A stretch of DNA of 38,338 nucleotides. It comes from an uncultured Paraburkholderia sp. (GTDB lineage Bacteria > Pseudomonadota > Gammaproteobacteria > Burkholderiales > Burkholderiaceae). This document shows positions 28,426-38,261 of the stretch, piece after piece (position 1 is the first letter of the stretch; each line of letters opens with the position of its first letter). A program made the translations under genes and the position numbers. The stretch is taken from assembly GCA_940747215.1 (NCBI GenBank), contig CALNWS010000044.1, positions 1-38,338 of the forward strand. The letters run 5' to 3'. The notes under the pieces were generated by a model. The model made no database searches. It was not told where the DNA came from and saw only the letters and a program-made list of their open reading frames with translations.

Positions 28426-31400
28426 TTAGTTGCGGTCGAGGTCGAGGTCGATGTCGATACCGAGCGAGCGGATTTCCTTCACCAGCACGTTGAAGGATTC
28501 CGGCATGCCGGCGTCGATCACGTGATCGCCCTTGACCAGGTTCTCATAGACCTTGGTCCGGCCGGTCACGTCGTCCGACTTCACCGTCAGCATTTCTTGC
28601 AGCACATACGATGCGCCGTACGCCTCGAGCGCCCACACTTCCATCTCACCGAAACGCTGGCCACCGAATTGCGCCTTACCGCCCAACGGCTGCTGCGTCA
28701 CGAGCGAGTACGGGCCCGTGGAACGTGCGTGCATCTTGTCGTCGACCAGGTGGTGCAACTTCAGGTAGTGCATGTAGCCGACCGTGACCGTGCGTTCGAA
28801 CATCTCGCCCGTGCGGCCGTCGTACAGACGAACCTGATTCTTCGACGGCGTCATGCCGAGGTTCTTCGCGATGTCGTCCGGGAATGCCAGATCCAGCGCG
28901 CGCGCCATTTCGTCTTCCGTCGCACCGTCGAACACCGGCGTAGCGAACGGAACGCCTTCGCGCAGGTTCTTCGCCAGTTCGACGATTTCGTCGTCGGTGA
29001 AGCTTTCCAGCTCTTCGGCACGGCCCGACTCGTTGTAGATCTTGGTCAGGAATTCGCGCAGTTCTTCGATCTTCGCCTGACGCTGCAGCATTTCGCCGAT
29101 ACGCCAGCCGAGACCCTTCGCGGCCCAACCCAGATGCACTTCGAGAACCTGACCCACGTTCATCCGCGACGGCACGCCGAGCGGGTTCAGAACGACATCA
29201 GCCGGACGGCCGTCGGCCATGTACGGCATGTCTTCGATCGGAACTATCTTCGACACGACACCCTTGTTACCGTGACGGCCTGCCATCTTGTCGCCAGGCT
29301 GCAGACGGCGCTTGACTGCCAGATACACCTTGACCATCTTCAGCACGCCCGGCGGCAGTTCGTCGCCTTGCGTGAGCTTCTTGCGCTTTTCTTCGAACGC
29401 GAGGTCGAACTGGTGACGCTTCTGTTCAATCGAGTCCTTGATAGCTTCGAGCTGTGCCACCGCTTCTTCGTCCGCGAGGCGGATGTCGAACCAGTGGTAG
29501 TGATCCAGATCTTCCAGGTAAGCCTGTTCGATCTTCGTGCCCTTCGCGAGCTTCTTCGGACCGCCGTTCGCGACCTTGCCGTTCAGCATACGTGCGAGAC
29601 GCTGGAATGCATCGCCTTCCACGATACGCAGCTGGTCGTTCAGGTCGAGGCGATAACGCTTCAGTTCATCGTCGATGATCTGTTGCGCACGCTTGTCGCG
29701 CTGAATGCCTTCACGCGTGAACACCTGCACGTCGATAACCGTGCCGCTCATGCCCGACGGCACGCGCAGCGACGTGTCCTTCACGTCCGAAGCCTTCTCA
29801 CCGAAGATCGCGCGCAGCAGCTTTTCTTCCGGCGTCAGCTGGGTTTCACCCTTCGGCGTGACCTTACCGACCAGCACGTCGCCTGCTTCGACTTCAGCGC
29901 CGATGTAGACAATGCCCGACTCGTCGAGACGGCCGAGTTGCACTTCAGCCAGGTTCGAGATGTCGCGCGTGATTTCTTCTGGTCCGAGCTTCGTGTCGCG
30001 AGCCACGACGTTCAGTTCTTCGATGTGGATCGACGTGTAACGGTCGTCCGCAACCACCTTCTCCGAGATCAGGATCGAATCTTCGAAGTTGTAGCCGTTC
30101 CACGGCATGAACGCGACCAGCATGTTCTGGCCGAGAGCCAGTTCGCCGAGGTCGGTCGATGCGCCGTCAGCCAGCACATCGCCACGCGACACGATGTCGC
30201 CGACCTTCACGATCGGGCGCTGGTTGATGTTCGTGTTCTGGTTCGAACGCGTGTACTTGATCAGGTTGTAGATGTCCACGCCAACGTCGCCGGCAACGGC
30301 TTCGTCGTCATTCACGCGAATCACCATACGGCCTGCGTCGACGTAGTCCACCGCGCCGCCGCGGAATGCCTGAACCGTCGTACCCGAGTCGACCGCCACT
30401 GTGCGTTCGATACCCGTACCGACCACAGCCTTTTCAGGGCGCAGACACGGCACAGCCTGACGCTGCATGTTCGAGCCCATCAACGCACGGTTCGCGTCGT
30501 CGTGCTCGAGGAACGGAATCAGCGATGCTGCGACCGACACGATCTGCGACGGCGCCACGTCCATGTACTGGATGCGGTCCGGCGTGACCATCAGCGTTTC
30601 GCCAGCTTCACGCGACGAAACCAGTTCGTCGGTCAGCGTACCGTCGGCAGCAACCGCCGCGTTCGCCTGAGCGATCACGTAACGGCCTTCTTCGATCGCC
30701 GACAGGTAGTCGATCTGATCGGTCACCTTGCTGTCCACCACCTTGCGGTACGGCGTTTCGAGGAAGCCGTATTCGTTCAGGTGCGCGTACAGAGCGAGCG
30801 AGTTGATCAGGCCGATGTTTGGACCTTCAGGCGTTTCAATCGGGCACACACGGCCGTAGTGCGTCGGGTGCACGTCGCGGACTTCAAAGCCAGCGCGTTC
30901 GCGCGTCAGACCGCCCGGGCCAAGAGCCGAAACACGGCGCTTGTGGGTGATTTCCGACAACGGGTTCGTCTGGTCCATGAACTGCGACAACTGCGACGAA
31001 CCGAAAAACTCGCGAATCGCCGACGAAATCGGCTTGGAGTTGATCAGGTCGTGCGGCATCAGGTTTTCGCTTTCGGCCTGGCCGAGGCGTTCCTTCACAG
31101 CACGTTCGACACGCACGAGACCTGCGCGGAACTGGTTTTCCGCCAGTTCGCCGACGCAACGCACACGACGATTGCCCAAGTGGTCAATGTCGTCCACTTC
31201 GCCCTTGCCGTTACGCAGCTCGACAAGAATCTTGATCGTGGCGATGATGTCGTCGTCCTGCAGCATCATCGGGCCGACGATCTCATCACGGCCAACGCGA
31301 CGGTTGAACTTCATACGACCCACCTTCGACAGGTCGTAAGCGTCTTCGCTGTAGAACAGACGGTTGAACAGCGCCTCGACCGCTTCTTCAGTCGGCGGTT

Positions 31401-32538
31401 CGCCCGGACGCATCATGCGGTAGATCGCGATGCGAGCGGCCATCTTGTCCGCGGTTTCGTCGATACGCAGCGTCGACGAGATGTACGGACCTTGATCCAG
31501 ATCGTTCGTGTAGAGCGTCTGGATATCTTTGATCTTCGATTCGCGCAGCTTTTCGAGGACGGTTTCGGTGATTTCGTCGTTCGCATTGGCGATGACTTCA
31601 CCGGTGTCGCCGTCGACGACATTCTTGGCCAGCACGCGGCCGAACAGATAGTCTTCCGGAACCGAGATGAACTTAGTCTTCGTGTTGTCCAGGTCGCGGA
31701 TGTGCTTTGCGTTGATCCGCTTGTCCTTCTGGACGATCACGTTGCCGTCACGGTCCGTAATGTCGAAGCGCGCGACTTCGCCACGCAGACGCTCGGGCAC
31801 GAACTCCATCTGCGCGCCTTCCGGCATCAGCGTGAAGTTATCGAACACGAAGAAGTTTGCGAGGATCTGTTCCGGCGTCAGGCCGATTGCCTTCAGCAGG
31901 ATCGTGACCGGCATCTTGCGGCGACGGTCGACGCGGAAGTACAGCACGTCCTTCGGGTCGAACTCAAAATCGAGCCACGAACCGCGGTAAGGAATGATAC
32001 GTGCCGAGAACAGGAGCTTGCCCGAGCTGTGCGTCTTGCCCTTGTCGTGTTCGAAGAACACGCCCGGCGAACGGTGCAGTTGGGAAACGATCACACGTTC
32101 CGTGCCGTTGATGACAAACGAACCGGTCGGCGTCATGAGCGGAATTTCGCCCATGTACACTTCCTGTTCCTTCACTTCCTTAACGACTGGCTTACTCGGC
32201 GATTCCTTGTCGAGCAGCACGAGGCGCACTTTCACGCGCAGGGCGGAACAGTACGTCAAACCGCGCTGCTGACATTCCTTGATGTTGAATGCCGGCGGCG
32301 ACAGCATGTAGCTGACGAACTCTAGACGTGCAAACCCGTTATGCGAAACAATCGGGAAAACGGATGTGAATGCAGCTTGCAGACCTTCCGGCTTGCGCTG
32401 CGTGGAAGACGTGTCTGCTTGCAGAAACGTGCTGAATGATTCAAGCTGGGTAGCCAGCAGAAATGGTACTTGGTGAACGATGGGGCGCTTCGCGAAACTC
32501 TTGCGAATACGCTTCTTCTCGGTGAAGGAATATTGCAT
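28426..32538 (-). CDS. rpoB: DNA-directed RNA polymerase subunit beta
   Basis: The beta subunit forms one side of the catalytic cleft. The 1370-residue product starts [19 protein letters not shown] and includes the rifampicin pocket [22 protein letters not shown] in pieces (Q513, D516, H526, S531 by E. coli numbering all wild type), the switch region [13 protein letters not shown] and SVTGRTK-like end blocks. The end reads [11 protein letters not shown] recall IDIDLDRN in relatives, and the gene holds a short tandem repeat of GTCGAG here (28435-28452), so one extra Leu-Asp pair may have been added. The ATG has GGAG five bases upstream. It lies 372 bases after rplL, across an attenuator. Confidence 0.98.
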   Translation of the reverse strand: MQYSFTEKKRIRKSFAKRPIVHQVPFLLATQLESFSTFLQADTSSTQRKPEGLQAAFTSVFPIVSHNGFARLEFVSYMLSPPAFNIKECQQRGLTYCSALRVKVRLVLLDKESPSKPVVKEVKEQEVYMGEIPLMTPTGSFVINGTERVIVSQLHRSPGVFFEHDKGKTHSSGKLLFSARIIPYRGSWLDFEFDPKDVLYFRVDRRRKMPVTILLKAIGLTPEQILANFFVFDNFTLMPEGAQMEFVPERLRGEVARFDITDRDGNVIVQKDKRINAKHIRDLDNTKTKFISVPEDYLFGRVLAKNVVDGDTGEVIANANDEITETVLEKLRESKIKDIQTLYTNDLDQGPYISSTLRIDETADKMAARIAIYRMMRPGEPPTEEAVEALFNRLFYSEDAYDLSKVGRMKFNRRVGRDEIVGPMMLQDDDIIATIKILVELRNGKGEVDDIDHLGNRRVRCVGELAENQFRAGLVRVERAVKERLGQAESENLMPHDLINSKPISSAIREFFGSSQLSQFMDQTNPLSEITHKRRVSALGPGGLTRERAGFEVRDVHPTHYGRVCPIETPEGPNIGLINSLALYAHLNEYGFLETPYRKVVDSKVTDQIDYLSAIEEGRYVIAQANAAVAADGTLTDELVSSREAGETLMVTPDRIQYMDVAPSQIVSVAASLIPFLEHDDANRALMGSNMQRQAVPCLRPEKAVVGTGIERTVAVDSGTTVQAFRGGAVDYVDAGRMVIRVNDDEAVAGDVGVDIYNLIKYTRSNQNTNINQRPIVKVGDIVSRGDVLADGASTDLGELALGQNMLVAFMPWNGYNFEDSILISEKVVADDRYTSIHIEELNVVARDTKLGPEEITRDISNLAEVQLGRLDESGIVYIGAEVEAGDVLVGKVTPKGETQLTPEEKLLRAIFGEKASDVKDTSLRVPSGMSGTVIDVQVFTREGIQRDKRAQQIIDDELKRYRLDLNDQLRIVEGDAFQRLARMLNGKVANGGPKKLAKGTKIEQAYLEDLDHYHWFDIRLADEEAVAQLEAIKDSIEQKRHQFDLAFEEKRKKLTQGDELPPGVLKMVKVYLAVKRRLQPGDKMAGRHGNKGVVSKIVPIEDMPYMADGRPADVVLNPLGVPSRMNVGQVLEVHLGWAAKGLGWRIGEMLQRQAKIEELREFLTKIYNESGRAEELESFTDDEIVELAKNLREGVPFATPVFDGATEDEMARALDLAFPDDIAKNLGMTPSKNQVRLYDGRTGEMFERTVTVGYMHYLKLHHLVDDKMHARSTGPYSLVTQQPLGGKAQFGGQRFGEMEVWALEAYGASYVLQEMLTVKSDDVTGRTKVYENLVKGDHVIDAGMPESFNVLVKEIRSLGIDIDLDLDRN

Positions 32539-32910
32539 ACGATCTCCAAATCACGGCGGGCTTTGTTGTCGAGGCAGGATACCTTGATGAGACAACCCGA
32601 GTGTTCACCGACTGAGACCCGTTGGCCGTCCGATGGCTTGAACGAGCCTTGAAGCTTGGTGGTTGGCCTCTACCAACCGCTGGCTGACGGCAGCGGTTGC
32701 CTGTGTTGCCCGCTACCCGACCAAACTTGCCTTCTGCAGTCGCTTCAGAAGACAAAGAGAAGCGCCAGTCAATATTGCCGATTGGCGATTTTTTCTTTGG
32801 CTTCTGGGAGCCACGTTCTTGCCGAATCGGCTATGCAAAAACGTGTCCCCCACAAAGCACAAAAAGGCTGGCGGTGAAAAACCGCCAGCCTTCGCACAGC
32901 GCGCTGAAAC
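32539..32910 (-). promoter_or_regulatory. rplL-rpoB spacer with overlapping hairpins
   Basis: This 372-base spacer holds no gene. It begins (in transcription order) with the hairpin at 32861-32892. Nearer to rpoB, two stems share a strand: GGTTGG/CCAACC (32661-32678) and CAACCGCTG/CAGCGGTTG (32674-32699). They cannot form together, which is the layout of a switch or attenuator. A TTGACT at 32767-32772 has no matching -10, so I do not call a promoter. Confidence 0.45.
32861..32892 (-). terminator. Attenuator between rplL and rpoB
   Basis: AAGGCTGGCGGT pairs perfectly with ACCGCCAGCCTT around a five-base loop. On the minus strand it is followed by TTTTTG, so it has the form of a Rho-independent terminator 18 bases past rplL. 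In E. coli a partial terminator at this point sets the ratio of L7/L12 to beta/beta'; the same role is likely here, with partial read-through to rpoB. Confidence 0.85.
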
Positions 32911-33285
32911 TTACTTGATTTCAGCCTTCGCGCCGGCTTCTTCCAGCTTCTTCTTGGCTTCTTCAGCGGCAGCCTTCGGTACTGACTCCTTAACAGGCTT
33001 CGGTACACCGTCGACCAAGTCCTTCGCTTCCTTCAGGCCGAGACCCGTCAGTTCACGAACTGCCTTAATGACGGAAACCTTGTTCGCGCCAACGTCAACG
33101 AGGTTGACCGTGAATTCGGTTTGCTCTTCAGCTGCAGCAGCGCCGCCTGCACCTGCCGGGCCTGCCACTGCAACAGCAGTTGCCGACACGCCAAACCTTT
33201 CTTCGAACGCCTTAACCAGCTCGTTCAGTTCCAGAACCGACATCGAGCCCACGGCTTCGAGGATGTCTTCTTTTGCGATTGCCAT
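32911..33285 (-). CDS. rplL: 50S ribosomal protein L7/L12
   Basis: L7/L12 forms the flexible stalk that recruits translational GTPases and is present in several copies per ribosome. The 124-residue product has the N-terminal dimer domain ([21 protein letters not shown]), an Ala/Gly-rich hinge ([17 protein letters not shown]) and the C-terminal domain with [21 protein letters not shown]. The ATG has AGGA seven bases upstream. It follows rplJ by 41 bases and precedes the attenuator at 32861-32892. Confidence 0.99.
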   Translation of the reverse strand: MAIAKEDILEAVGSMSVLELNELVKAFEERFGVSATAVAVAGPAGAGGAAAAEEQTEFTVNLVDVGANKVSVIKAVRELTGLGLKEAKDLVDGVPKPVKESVPKAAAEEAKKKLEEAGAKAEIK

Positions 33286-33326
33286 TTGAAATTCCTAAAT
33301 TAAATTCGGATACAGCTAGCGATCAA

Positions 33327-33848
33327 TTACGCTCTGCTGAAGTGCGTTAAGCAGCGGACTTCGCCTTGTTTCTTTTCAGCCAGCGCGGCCAGAGCGCGCG
33401 CGAAGCCAGAAACAGGTGCTTGCATAACGAACAACAGCTTGGAGAGCAGTTCCTCGCGGCTCGGGATGTTGGCCAGCGCTTGCACGCCTGCCTTGTCCAT
33501 CACGTTGCCTTCGTAGGCGCCAGCCTTGATGATCAACTTGTCATTGCTCTTGCTGAAGTCGTTGACGACCTTAGCAGCAGCAATTGCATCTTCCGAGATG
33601 CCGTAGATCAGGGGGCTAGTCATCTGCTCTGCCAGCGGAGCAAACGGGGTACCTTCGACAGCACGGCGTGCTAGCGTGTTCTTCAACACGCGAAGGTAAA
33701 CCTGTTGCTCACGCGCTTTCGCGCGCAGCTTGGTCAGATCGCCAACCGTGATCCCACGATACTCAGCCAGAACCACGGTCTGGGCTTTCGCGACTTGCGC
33801 GGCAACCTCAGCGACGATGGCCTGCTTGCTTTCTTTGTTGAGTGGCAC
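33327..33848 (-). CDS. rplJ: 50S ribosomal protein L10
   Basis: L10 anchors the L7/L12 stalk and, as L10-(L12)4, can repress its own mRNA. The 173-residue product begins at a GTG (33848) with GGAAG six bases upstream, reading [14 protein letters not shown] after the start. The body matches L10 well ([35 protein letters not shown]). The end does not: [17 protein letters not shown] replaces the usual short alanine-rich end. Removing one base near CAAGGCG gives KKQAKSAA and then TAA, restoring a normal length of about 166. So a one-base insertion probably altered the tail. The frame upstream of the GTG is open but lies in the leader. Confidence 0.95.
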   Translation of the reverse strand: MPLNKESKQAIVAEVAAQVAKAQTVVLAEYRGITVGDLTKLRAKAREQQVYLRVLKNTLARRAVEGTPFAPLAEQMTSPLIYGISEDAIAAAKVVNDFSKSNDKLIIKAGAYEGNVMDKAGVQALANIPSREELLSKLLFVMQAPVSGFARALAALAEKKQGEVRCLTHFSRA

Positions 33849-34151
33849 GGTTAACTTCCAGATTCGATACACGCAGCGTGCGCCTTGTGTACCGCGTTCA
33901 ATAACGGCGTCCGACCAGTCAGGAGTATTTCGACTGCCCAACATCCAGTTTTCATTGGATGTCCAACAGCTTCACAACTACAAAACCTTTTCGGGTTCGC
34001 CATCTGCGTTGGCTTTACATTAAGGGTCCGCCTACCTGCTGCGTGCCCGCCAACGGTCTTTGACAACCGGTTGCACGATGCAAATTGCCATCTCACAACC
34101 GCCCAAAGCCCTTAAAACCACCTCGAATTTTCATCGAAGCGGAGAATTCTC
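33849..34151 (-). promoter_or_regulatory. Leader of rplJ (L10 leader candidate)
   Basis: This 303-base stretch between rplA and rplJ has no gene. It contains a long-range pairing CGTTGGC/GCCAACG (34007-34013 with 34049-34055) and a stem ACATCCA/TGGATGT (33941-33947 with 33956-33962). The minus-strand segment GATGGCGAACCCGAAAAGG lies next to the first pairing. In E. coli the same spacer binds L10-(L12)4 to repress translation. The placement and structure fit that, but I cannot confirm the kink-turn fold without folding and alignment. Confidence 0.5.
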
Positions 34152-34850
34152 TTACTGTGCTGCCAGCGATGCCTGGTCGACGCGAACGCCAACGCCCATC
34201 GTGCTCGACAGTGCAACTTTACGCAGGTAGACACCCTTGCTGGTTGCCGGCTTTGCCTTTTGCAGAGCGTCGACGAGCGCGCTCAGGTTGCTGCGCAGAG
34301 CTGCCGGTTCGAACGAAGCACGGCCGATGGTGGCGTGGATGATACCGGCCTTGTCGACACGGAATTGCACCTGACCAGCCTTAGCATTCTTCACGGCCAT
34401 TGCGACGTCCGGCGTAACCGTACCGACCTTCGGGTTCGGCATCAGGCCGCGCGGGCCGAGGATCTGACCGAGCGTACCAACAACGCGCATCGTGTCCGGC
34501 GAAGCGATGACGATGTCGAAGTCCAGATTGCCGGCCTTAATCTGCTCAGCCAGATCTTCCATACCGACGACTTCAGCACCAGTTGCACGAGCTTGCTTAG
34601 CCTTTTCGCCTTGGGCGAAAACAGCGACGCGAACCGACTTACCGGTACCAGCCGGCAGAACGACCGAACCGCGAACCACTTGATCCGACTTCTTTGCATC
34701 GATGCCGAGTTGCACTGCAACGTCGATCGATTCGTCGAACTTTGCGCTTGCGCACTCTTTCACGAGCGGCAGCGCTTCGTCGATCGCGTACAGCTTTTGA
34801 CGATCAACCTTGGCTGCAAATGCTTGCAGACGCTTCGAAAGCTTAGCCAT
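34152..34850 (-). CDS. rplA: 50S ribosomal protein L1
   Basis: L1 forms the mobile stalk that guides exit of deacylated tRNA and, in E. coli, represses rplK-rplA translation. The 232-residue product starts [19 protein letters not shown] and includes the rRNA-binding [20 protein letters not shown], the domain II segment and [19 protein letters not shown]. It ends DQASLAAQ. The ATG follows the rplK stop directly (TAAATG), so the two are coupled. Confidence 0.99.
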   Translation of the reverse strand: MAKLSKRLQAFAAKVDRQKLYAIDEALPLVKECASAKFDESIDVAVQLGIDAKKSDQVVRGSVVLPAGTGKSVRVAVFAQGEKAKQARATGAEVVGMEDLAEQIKAGNLDFDIVIASPDTMRVVGTLGQILGPRGLMPNPKVGTVTPDVAMAVKNAKAGQVQFRVDKAGIIHATIGRASFEPAALRSNLSALVDALQKAKPATSKGVYLRKVALSSTMGVGVRVDQASLAAQ

Positions 34851-35282
34851 TTACACGCCCTCCACGGTGATGCCCATCGAGCGGGCACTACCAGCGATCG
34901 TACGGACCGCTGCGTCCAAGTCAACTGCCGTCAGATCGGGCATCTTGGTCTTGGCGATGTCTTCAGCTTGAGCACGGGTGATCTTGCCGACCTTGTCGGT
35001 GTGCGGCTTGCTCGAACCCTTGTCAATCTTCGCTGCCTTCTTGATCAGAACCGTTGCCGGCGGCGTCTTCAGGACGAACGTGAAGCTCTTGTCGGCAAAC
35101 GTAGTGATCACGACCGGAATCGGCAGACCCGGTTCCAGAGCTTGAGTCTGCGCGTTAAACGCCTTGCAGAACTCCATGATGTTCAGACCGCGCTGGCCCA
35201 GTGCCGGACCGACCGGTGGCGACGGGTTGGCTTTACCTGCAGGAATCTGCAGCTTGATAAAGCCGATGATTTTCTTTGCCAT
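34851..35282 (-). CDS. rplK: 50S ribosomal protein L11
   Basis: L11 binds the GTPase-associated 23S rRNA region and is required for RelA-dependent stringent response. The 143-residue product starts [25 protein letters not shown] with the proline-rich switch, and the C-terminal RNA-binding domain includes [18 protein letters not shown] and [12 protein letters not shown]. The ATG has AGAGG upstream. It follows nusG by 166 bases, in a spacer with a perfect hairpin (35407-35437). Confidence 0.99.
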   Translation of the reverse strand: MAKKIIGFIKLQIPAGKANPSPPVGPALGQRGLNIMEFCKAFNAQTQALEPGLPIPVVITTFADKSFTFVLKTPPATVLIKKAAKIDKGSSKPHTDKVGKITRAQAEDIAKTKMPDLTAVDLDAAVRTIAGSARSMGITVEGV

Positions 35283-35406
35283 GTTTGGAAACCTCTTAGG
35301 AACGCCACGGTGAGGAGACGTTCAGTGAGTGATAGCGCGCTTTCGCTAATGAAACTGGCTAGTTGCGCTCCTCAATGATCATTAACGCGGATCGTAAGCA
35401 CGAGAT

Positions 35407-35437
35407 ACGGAACGCACCACCGCTCGGTGCGTTCCGT
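35407..35437 (-). other. Perfect 12-bp hairpin between nusG and rplK
   Basis: ACGGAACGCACC (35407-35418) and its exact complement (35426-35437) enclose a seven-base loop, 12 bases past the nusG stop. No T run follows on the minus strand, so it is not a standard terminator. It could be a processing site, or help separate nusG from rplKA expression. Confidence 0.7.
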
Positions 35438-35448
35438 AGAATTCGGAT

Positions 35449-36006
35449 TTACAGCTTTTCGACTTGGCCGAACTCTAGTTCGACCGGTGTCGCGCGGCCA
35501 AAGATTGTAACCGAAACACGCACGCGTGACTTTTCGTAGTTCACTTCTTCGACGCTGCCGTTGAAATCTGTGAATGGGCCGTCCTTGACTCGCACCATTT
35601 CACCCACTTCAAACAGGGTTTTCGGACGCGGCTTTTCCACGCCTTCCTGCATTTGCGACATGATCTTCTCGACTTCCCGTTGGGAAATCGGGCTGGGACG
35701 ATTACGCGCACCGCCCACGAAACCTGTCACTTTAGCGGTATTTTTAACGAGATGCCACGTCTCGTCCGTCATTTCCATTTCAACGAGCACGTAGCCCGGG
35801 AAGAAACGACGCTCGGTGACTGACTTGTGACCACCTTTAACTTCGACAACTTCTTCAGTCGGAACCAGAATCTGGCCAAACTGATCCTGCATGCCAGCAC
35901 GCTCAATACGCTCCTGAAGTGCACGTTGCACGCTCTTCTCCATTCCGGAGTAGGCGTGCACCACATACCAACGTTTGCAGCTCGGGGATGCCGGAGTATC
36001 ACTCAT
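35449..36006 (-). CDS. nusG: Transcription termination/antitermination factor NusG
   Basis: NusG binds RNA polymerase through its N-terminal domain and Rho or S10 through its KOW domain. The 185-residue product begins [21 protein letters not shown], the NGN domain runs to about residue 120, and the C-terminal KOW domain has [22 protein letters not shown] chose the ATG at 36006; the frame continues 13 codons into the end of secE without support. It starts 2 bases after secE, as usual for the secE-nusG pair. Confidence 0.98.
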   Translation of the reverse strand: MSDTPASPSCKRWYVVHAYSGMEKSVQRALQERIERAGMQDQFGQILVPTEEVVEVKGGHKSVTERRFFPGYVLVEMEMTDETWHLVKNTAKVTGFVGGARNRPSPISQREVEKIMSQMQEGVEKPRPKTLFEVGEMVRVKDGPFTDFNGSVEEVNYEKSRVRVSVTIFGRATPVELEFGQVEKL

Positions 36007-36008
36007 AT

Positions 36009-36389
36009 CTATTTCCAACCCAGAATCACCGAGAAAATCGCCCATTCGATGGATTTATCACTAACCCAAAGAAAGATCGCCATAACGAATACGAAGCCGA
36101 AAACAACCAAGGTAGTTTGCTTTGCCTCTTTACGAGTCGGCCACACAACCTTGCGGACTTCCTTATACGAATCTTTGGCGAAAGCGATGAAACCCTTGCC
36201 AAGCGCAGAGAGAAGACCGACTGCAACACCCGCGATGACGCCAACAGCCAAGGCGGCTCCGCGGACGTACCATTCCTGACCATTCAGCCAGAAGAACCCC
36301 ACGAACCCGGCCAAGACCAACAATACGCCCGCGACGGGCATCAACTTGTCGCCGGAAGTATTCACAGTTTCCACGGAAGGATTCGCCAT
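36009..36389 (-). CDS. secE: Preprotein translocase subunit SecE
   Basis: SecE clamps SecY in the translocon. The 126-residue product has three hydrophobic segments (about residues 17-35, 43-63 and 93-112), with the amphipathic, conserved [22 protein letters not shown] between the second and third. This is the three-span form found in proteobacteria. The ATG has AAGGT upstream. It follows tRNA-Trp and overlaps functionally with nusG two bases later. Confidence 0.98.
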   Translation of the reverse strand: MANPSVETVNTSGDKLMPVAGVLLVLAGFVGFFWLNGQEWYVRGAALAVGVIAGVAVGLLSALGKGFIAFAKDSYKEVRKVVWPTRKEAKQTTLVVFGFVFVMAIFLWVSDKSIEWAIFSVILGWK

Positions 36390-36425
36390 AACACCTTAAC
36401 GAAGCGCCTACTACAGCGCGAAAGT

Positions 36426-36501
36426 TGGCAGGGGCAGAGGGAATCGAACCCCCAACCTTCGGTTTTGGAGACCGACGCTCTGCCAGTTGAGCTATACCCC
36501 T
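36426..36501 (-). tRNA. tRNA-Trp (anticodon CCA)
   Basis: A 76-base cloverleaf. The acceptor stem AGGGGTA pairs with TGCCCCT, followed by G and an encoded CCA end. The anticodon loop CTCCAAA gives CCA (plus-strand 36466-36468), and GGTTCGATTCC forms the T loop. It lies between tuf copy 2 and secE, the standard position in proteobacteria, so it is likely processed from the tuf transcript. Confidence 0.97.
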
Positions 36502-36512
36502 AAACCATTTTT

Positions 36513-36536
36513 GGGGCTGACGACACCGCCAACCCC
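36513..36536 (-). other. Hairpin between tuf copy 2 and tRNA-Trp
   Basis: On the minus strand GGGGTTGGC faces GTCAGCCCC (with two wobble pairs) over a six-base loop. No T run follows, and the tRNA begins 11 bases later, so it may be part of the tRNA-processing signal. Confidence 0.35.
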
Positions 36537-36557
36537 GAAACTACCGATTAACGAGAA

Positions 36558-37760
36558 CTAGCTGGCGTTACTCGAGAAAATCTTAGTGACGACACCTGCG
36601 CCGACGGTACGGCCACCTTCGCGGATAGCGAAACGCAGACCTTCTTCCATCGCGATCGGAGCGATCAGTTTCACCGTGATCGACACGTTGTCGCCCGGCA
36701 TGACCATTTCCTTGTCCTTCGGCAGCTCGATCGAGCCCGTCACGTCCGTCGTACGGAAGTAGAACTGCGGACGGTAGTTGTTGAAGAACGGCGTATGGCG
36801 GCCGCCTTCGTCCTTGCTCAGCACGTACACTTCAGCCGTGAAGTGCGTGTGCGGCGTGATCGAACCCGGCTTCGCCAGAACCTGACCACGCTCCACGTCT
36901 TCACGCTTCGTGCCGCGCAGCAGGATACCGACGTTGTCGCCTGACTGACCTTGGTCGAGCAGCTTGCGGAACATTTCCACGCCCGTGCAGGTCGTCTTCA
37001 CCGTCGGCTTGATACCGACGATTTCGATTTCTTCGCCGACCTTGACGATGCCGCGCTCGACGCGACCCGTCACCACCGTGCCGCGACCCGAGATCGAGAA
37101 CACGTCTTCCACCGGCATCAGGAACGCGCCATCAACTGCACGCTCCGGTGTCGGGATGTAGGAATCCAGCGCGTCAGCCAAGTTCATGATCGCCACTTCG
37201 CCCAGTTCGCCCTTGTCGCCTTCCAACGCCAGCTTGGCCGAACCCTTGATGATCGGCGTATCGTCGCCCGGGAAGTCGTACTTCGACAGAAGTTCGCGCA
37301 CTTCCATTTCGACCAGTTCCAGCAGCTCAGCGTCGTCCACCATGTCGCACTTGTTCAGGAACACGATGATGTACGGAACACCAACCTGACGCGCCAGCAG
37401 GATGTGCTCACGCGTTTGCGGCATCGGGCCGTCTGCAGCCGAGCACACCAAGATCGCGCCGTCCATCTGCGCGGCGCCCGTGATCATGTTCTTCACATAG
37501 TCAGCGTGGCCCGGGCAGTCGACGTGTGCGTAGTGGCGGTTAGCCGTTTCGTACTCGACGTGTGCCGTGTTGATCGTGATACCACGTGCCTTTTCTTCCG
37601 GCGCCGCGTCGATCTGGTCGTATGCCTTTGCTTCGCCGCCAAACTTCTGCGTCAGAACCGTCGTGATCGCTGCCGTCAGCGTGGTCTTGCCGTGGTCAAC
37701 GTGACCGATCGTGCCGACGTTCACGTGCGGCTTGGTCCGCTCAAACTTACCCTTGGCCAT
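36558..37760 (-). CDS. tuf: Elongation factor Tu, copy 2
   Basis: Second EF-Tu gene, in the classic tRNA-tuf-tRNA-secE position. The 400-residue product appears identical to copy 1 through VVTKIFSS, including GHVDHGKT (19-26), DCPGH (80-84) and NKCD (136-139). It then ends NAS where copy 1 ends KTAS. The start is the ATG at 37760 with AGGA six bases upstream; the frame is open 17 codons further but only through the leader. As in copy 1, the apparent ancestral stop (CTC GAG TAA) is passed in the wrong frame, giving four extra residues over the usual 396. Having both copies with the same change points to gene conversion. Confidence 0.96.
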   Translation of the reverse strand: MAKGKFERTKPHVNVGTIGHVDHGKTTLTAAITTVLTQKFGGEAKAYDQIDAAPEEKARGITINTAHVEYETANRHYAHVDCPGHADYVKNMITGAAQMDGAILVCSAADGPMPQTREHILLARQVGVPYIIVFLNKCDMVDDAELLELVEMEVRELLSKYDFPGDDTPIIKGSAKLALEGDKGELGEVAIMNLADALDSYIPTPERAVDGAFLMPVEDVFSISGRGTVVTGRVERGIVKVGEEIEIVGIKPTVKTTCTGVEMFRKLLDQGQSGDNVGILLRGTKREDVERGQVLAKPGSITPHTHFTAEVYVLSKDEGGRHTPFFNNYRPQFYFRTTDVTGSIELPKDKEMVMPGDNVSITVKLIAPIAMEEGLRFAIREGGRTVGAGVVTKIFSSNAS

Positions 37761-37763
37761 GTT
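36568..37763 (-). repeat. Long direct repeat: tuf gene, copy 2
   Basis: Partner of 17422-18617, about 1196 bases with no difference seen. The flanks diverge at once on both sides: upstream GATCG against AAGAGA, and downstream CGCCAGC against AACCGCG after the shared TAA. The repeat is in the same orientation, so recombination between copies would delete about 19 kb of essential genes. Confidence 0.9.
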
Positions 37764-37824
37764 CGATCCTAAGAGGATTTTCCGTACGTTGCGCCGTGCG
37801 CAAACAATCACTGAGTACCTTCTC

Positions 37825-37899
37825 TGGTGCCCATGGGCAGAATCGAACTGCCGACCTCTCCCTTACCAAGGGAGTGCCCTACCACTGAGCCACATGGGC
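37825..37899 (-). tRNA. tRNA-Thr (anticodon GGT)
   Basis: A 75-base cloverleaf. GCCCATG pairs with CATGGGC in the acceptor stem, then A and an encoded CCA. The anticodon loop reads TTGGTAA, giving GGT (plus-strand 37865-37867). It is third of the three tRNAs upstream of tuf copy 2 and likely part of the same transcript. Confidence 0.97.
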
Positions 37900-37910
37900 G
37901 CTGCTTCTGC

Positions 37911-37984
37911 TGGAGCGGGTGAAGGGAATCGAACCCTCGTCGTAAGCTTGGAAGGCCTCTGCTCTACCATTGAGCTACACCCGC
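37911..37984 (-). tRNA. tRNA-Gly (anticodon TCC)
   Basis: A 74-base cloverleaf. GCGGGTG pairs with CACCCGC in the acceptor stem, followed by T and an encoded CCA. The anticodon loop CTTCCAA gives TCC (plus-strand 37950-37952), which reads GGA and GGG. It is the middle tRNA of the Tyr-Gly-Thr group. Confidence 0.97.
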
Positions 37985-38024
37985 AAGGATCATGGATTCC
38001 CAACAACTGCTACAACTTGCATTC

Positions 38025-38110
38025 TGGTGGAGGAGGTTGGATTCGAACCAACGTAGGCGTAAGCCAACAGATTTACAGTCTGCCCCCTTTAGCCACTCGG
38101 GCACCCCTCC
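38025..38110 (-). tRNA. tRNA-Tyr (anticodon GTA)
   Basis: An 86-base tRNA with the long variable arm typical of tRNA-Tyr. GGAGGGG pairs with CTCCTCC in the acceptor stem with one G-U, then A and an encoded CCA. The anticodon loop CTGTAAA gives GTA (plus-strand 38074-38076). It is the first gene after the promoter at 38125-38154; the short spacing puts its 5' end about eight bases from the likely start of transcription. Confidence 0.97.
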
Positions 38111-38124
38111 GCAGATAACTGATG

Positions 38125-38154
38125 ATTATGAGGGGAACAACCGCTTAATGTCAA
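38125..38154 (-). promoter_or_regulatory. Promoter of the tRNA-tuf operon
   Basis: On the minus strand a perfect -35 TTGACA (38149-38154) and CATAAT (38125-38130) are 18 bases apart. Transcription should start about 8-10 bases before the tRNA-Tyr 5' end. This is the strongest promoter match in the window and suits a stable-RNA and tuf operon. I did not see a clear GC-rich discriminator that would mark stringent control. Confidence 0.85.
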
Positions 38155-38220
38155 GACTTGCTTGACTGTTCCGAACCCACAGCTCTCACTATGAGTAGTA
38201 AGATTTCCGTTCCGTAAACG

Positions 38221-38253
38221 CAGAAACCCCACCTTTTCGGGGTAGGGTTTCTG
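38221..38253 (-). terminator. Terminator after the 5S rRNA
   Basis: CAGAAACCC pairs with GGGTTTCTG, with CCCC/GGGG contacts inside. On the minus strand the 3' arm includes TTTCTG and is followed by CGTTTAC. It lies just past the 5S 3' end, so it is likely the terminator of the rRNA operon. Confidence 0.8.
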
Positions 38254-38261
38254 ATGCTGCT

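Noticed and set aside
28522..32325. A 1267-codon open frame on the plus strand opposite rpoB
   Set aside because: It is the mirror of rpoB codon use (rich in His, Arg, Val and Leu), has no recognisable domain or ribosome-binding site, and arises because GC-rich codons rarely give antisense stops.
32767..32772. TTGACT upstream of rpoB as a promoter
   Set aside because: No acceptable -10 at 16-18 bases, so I do not call it.
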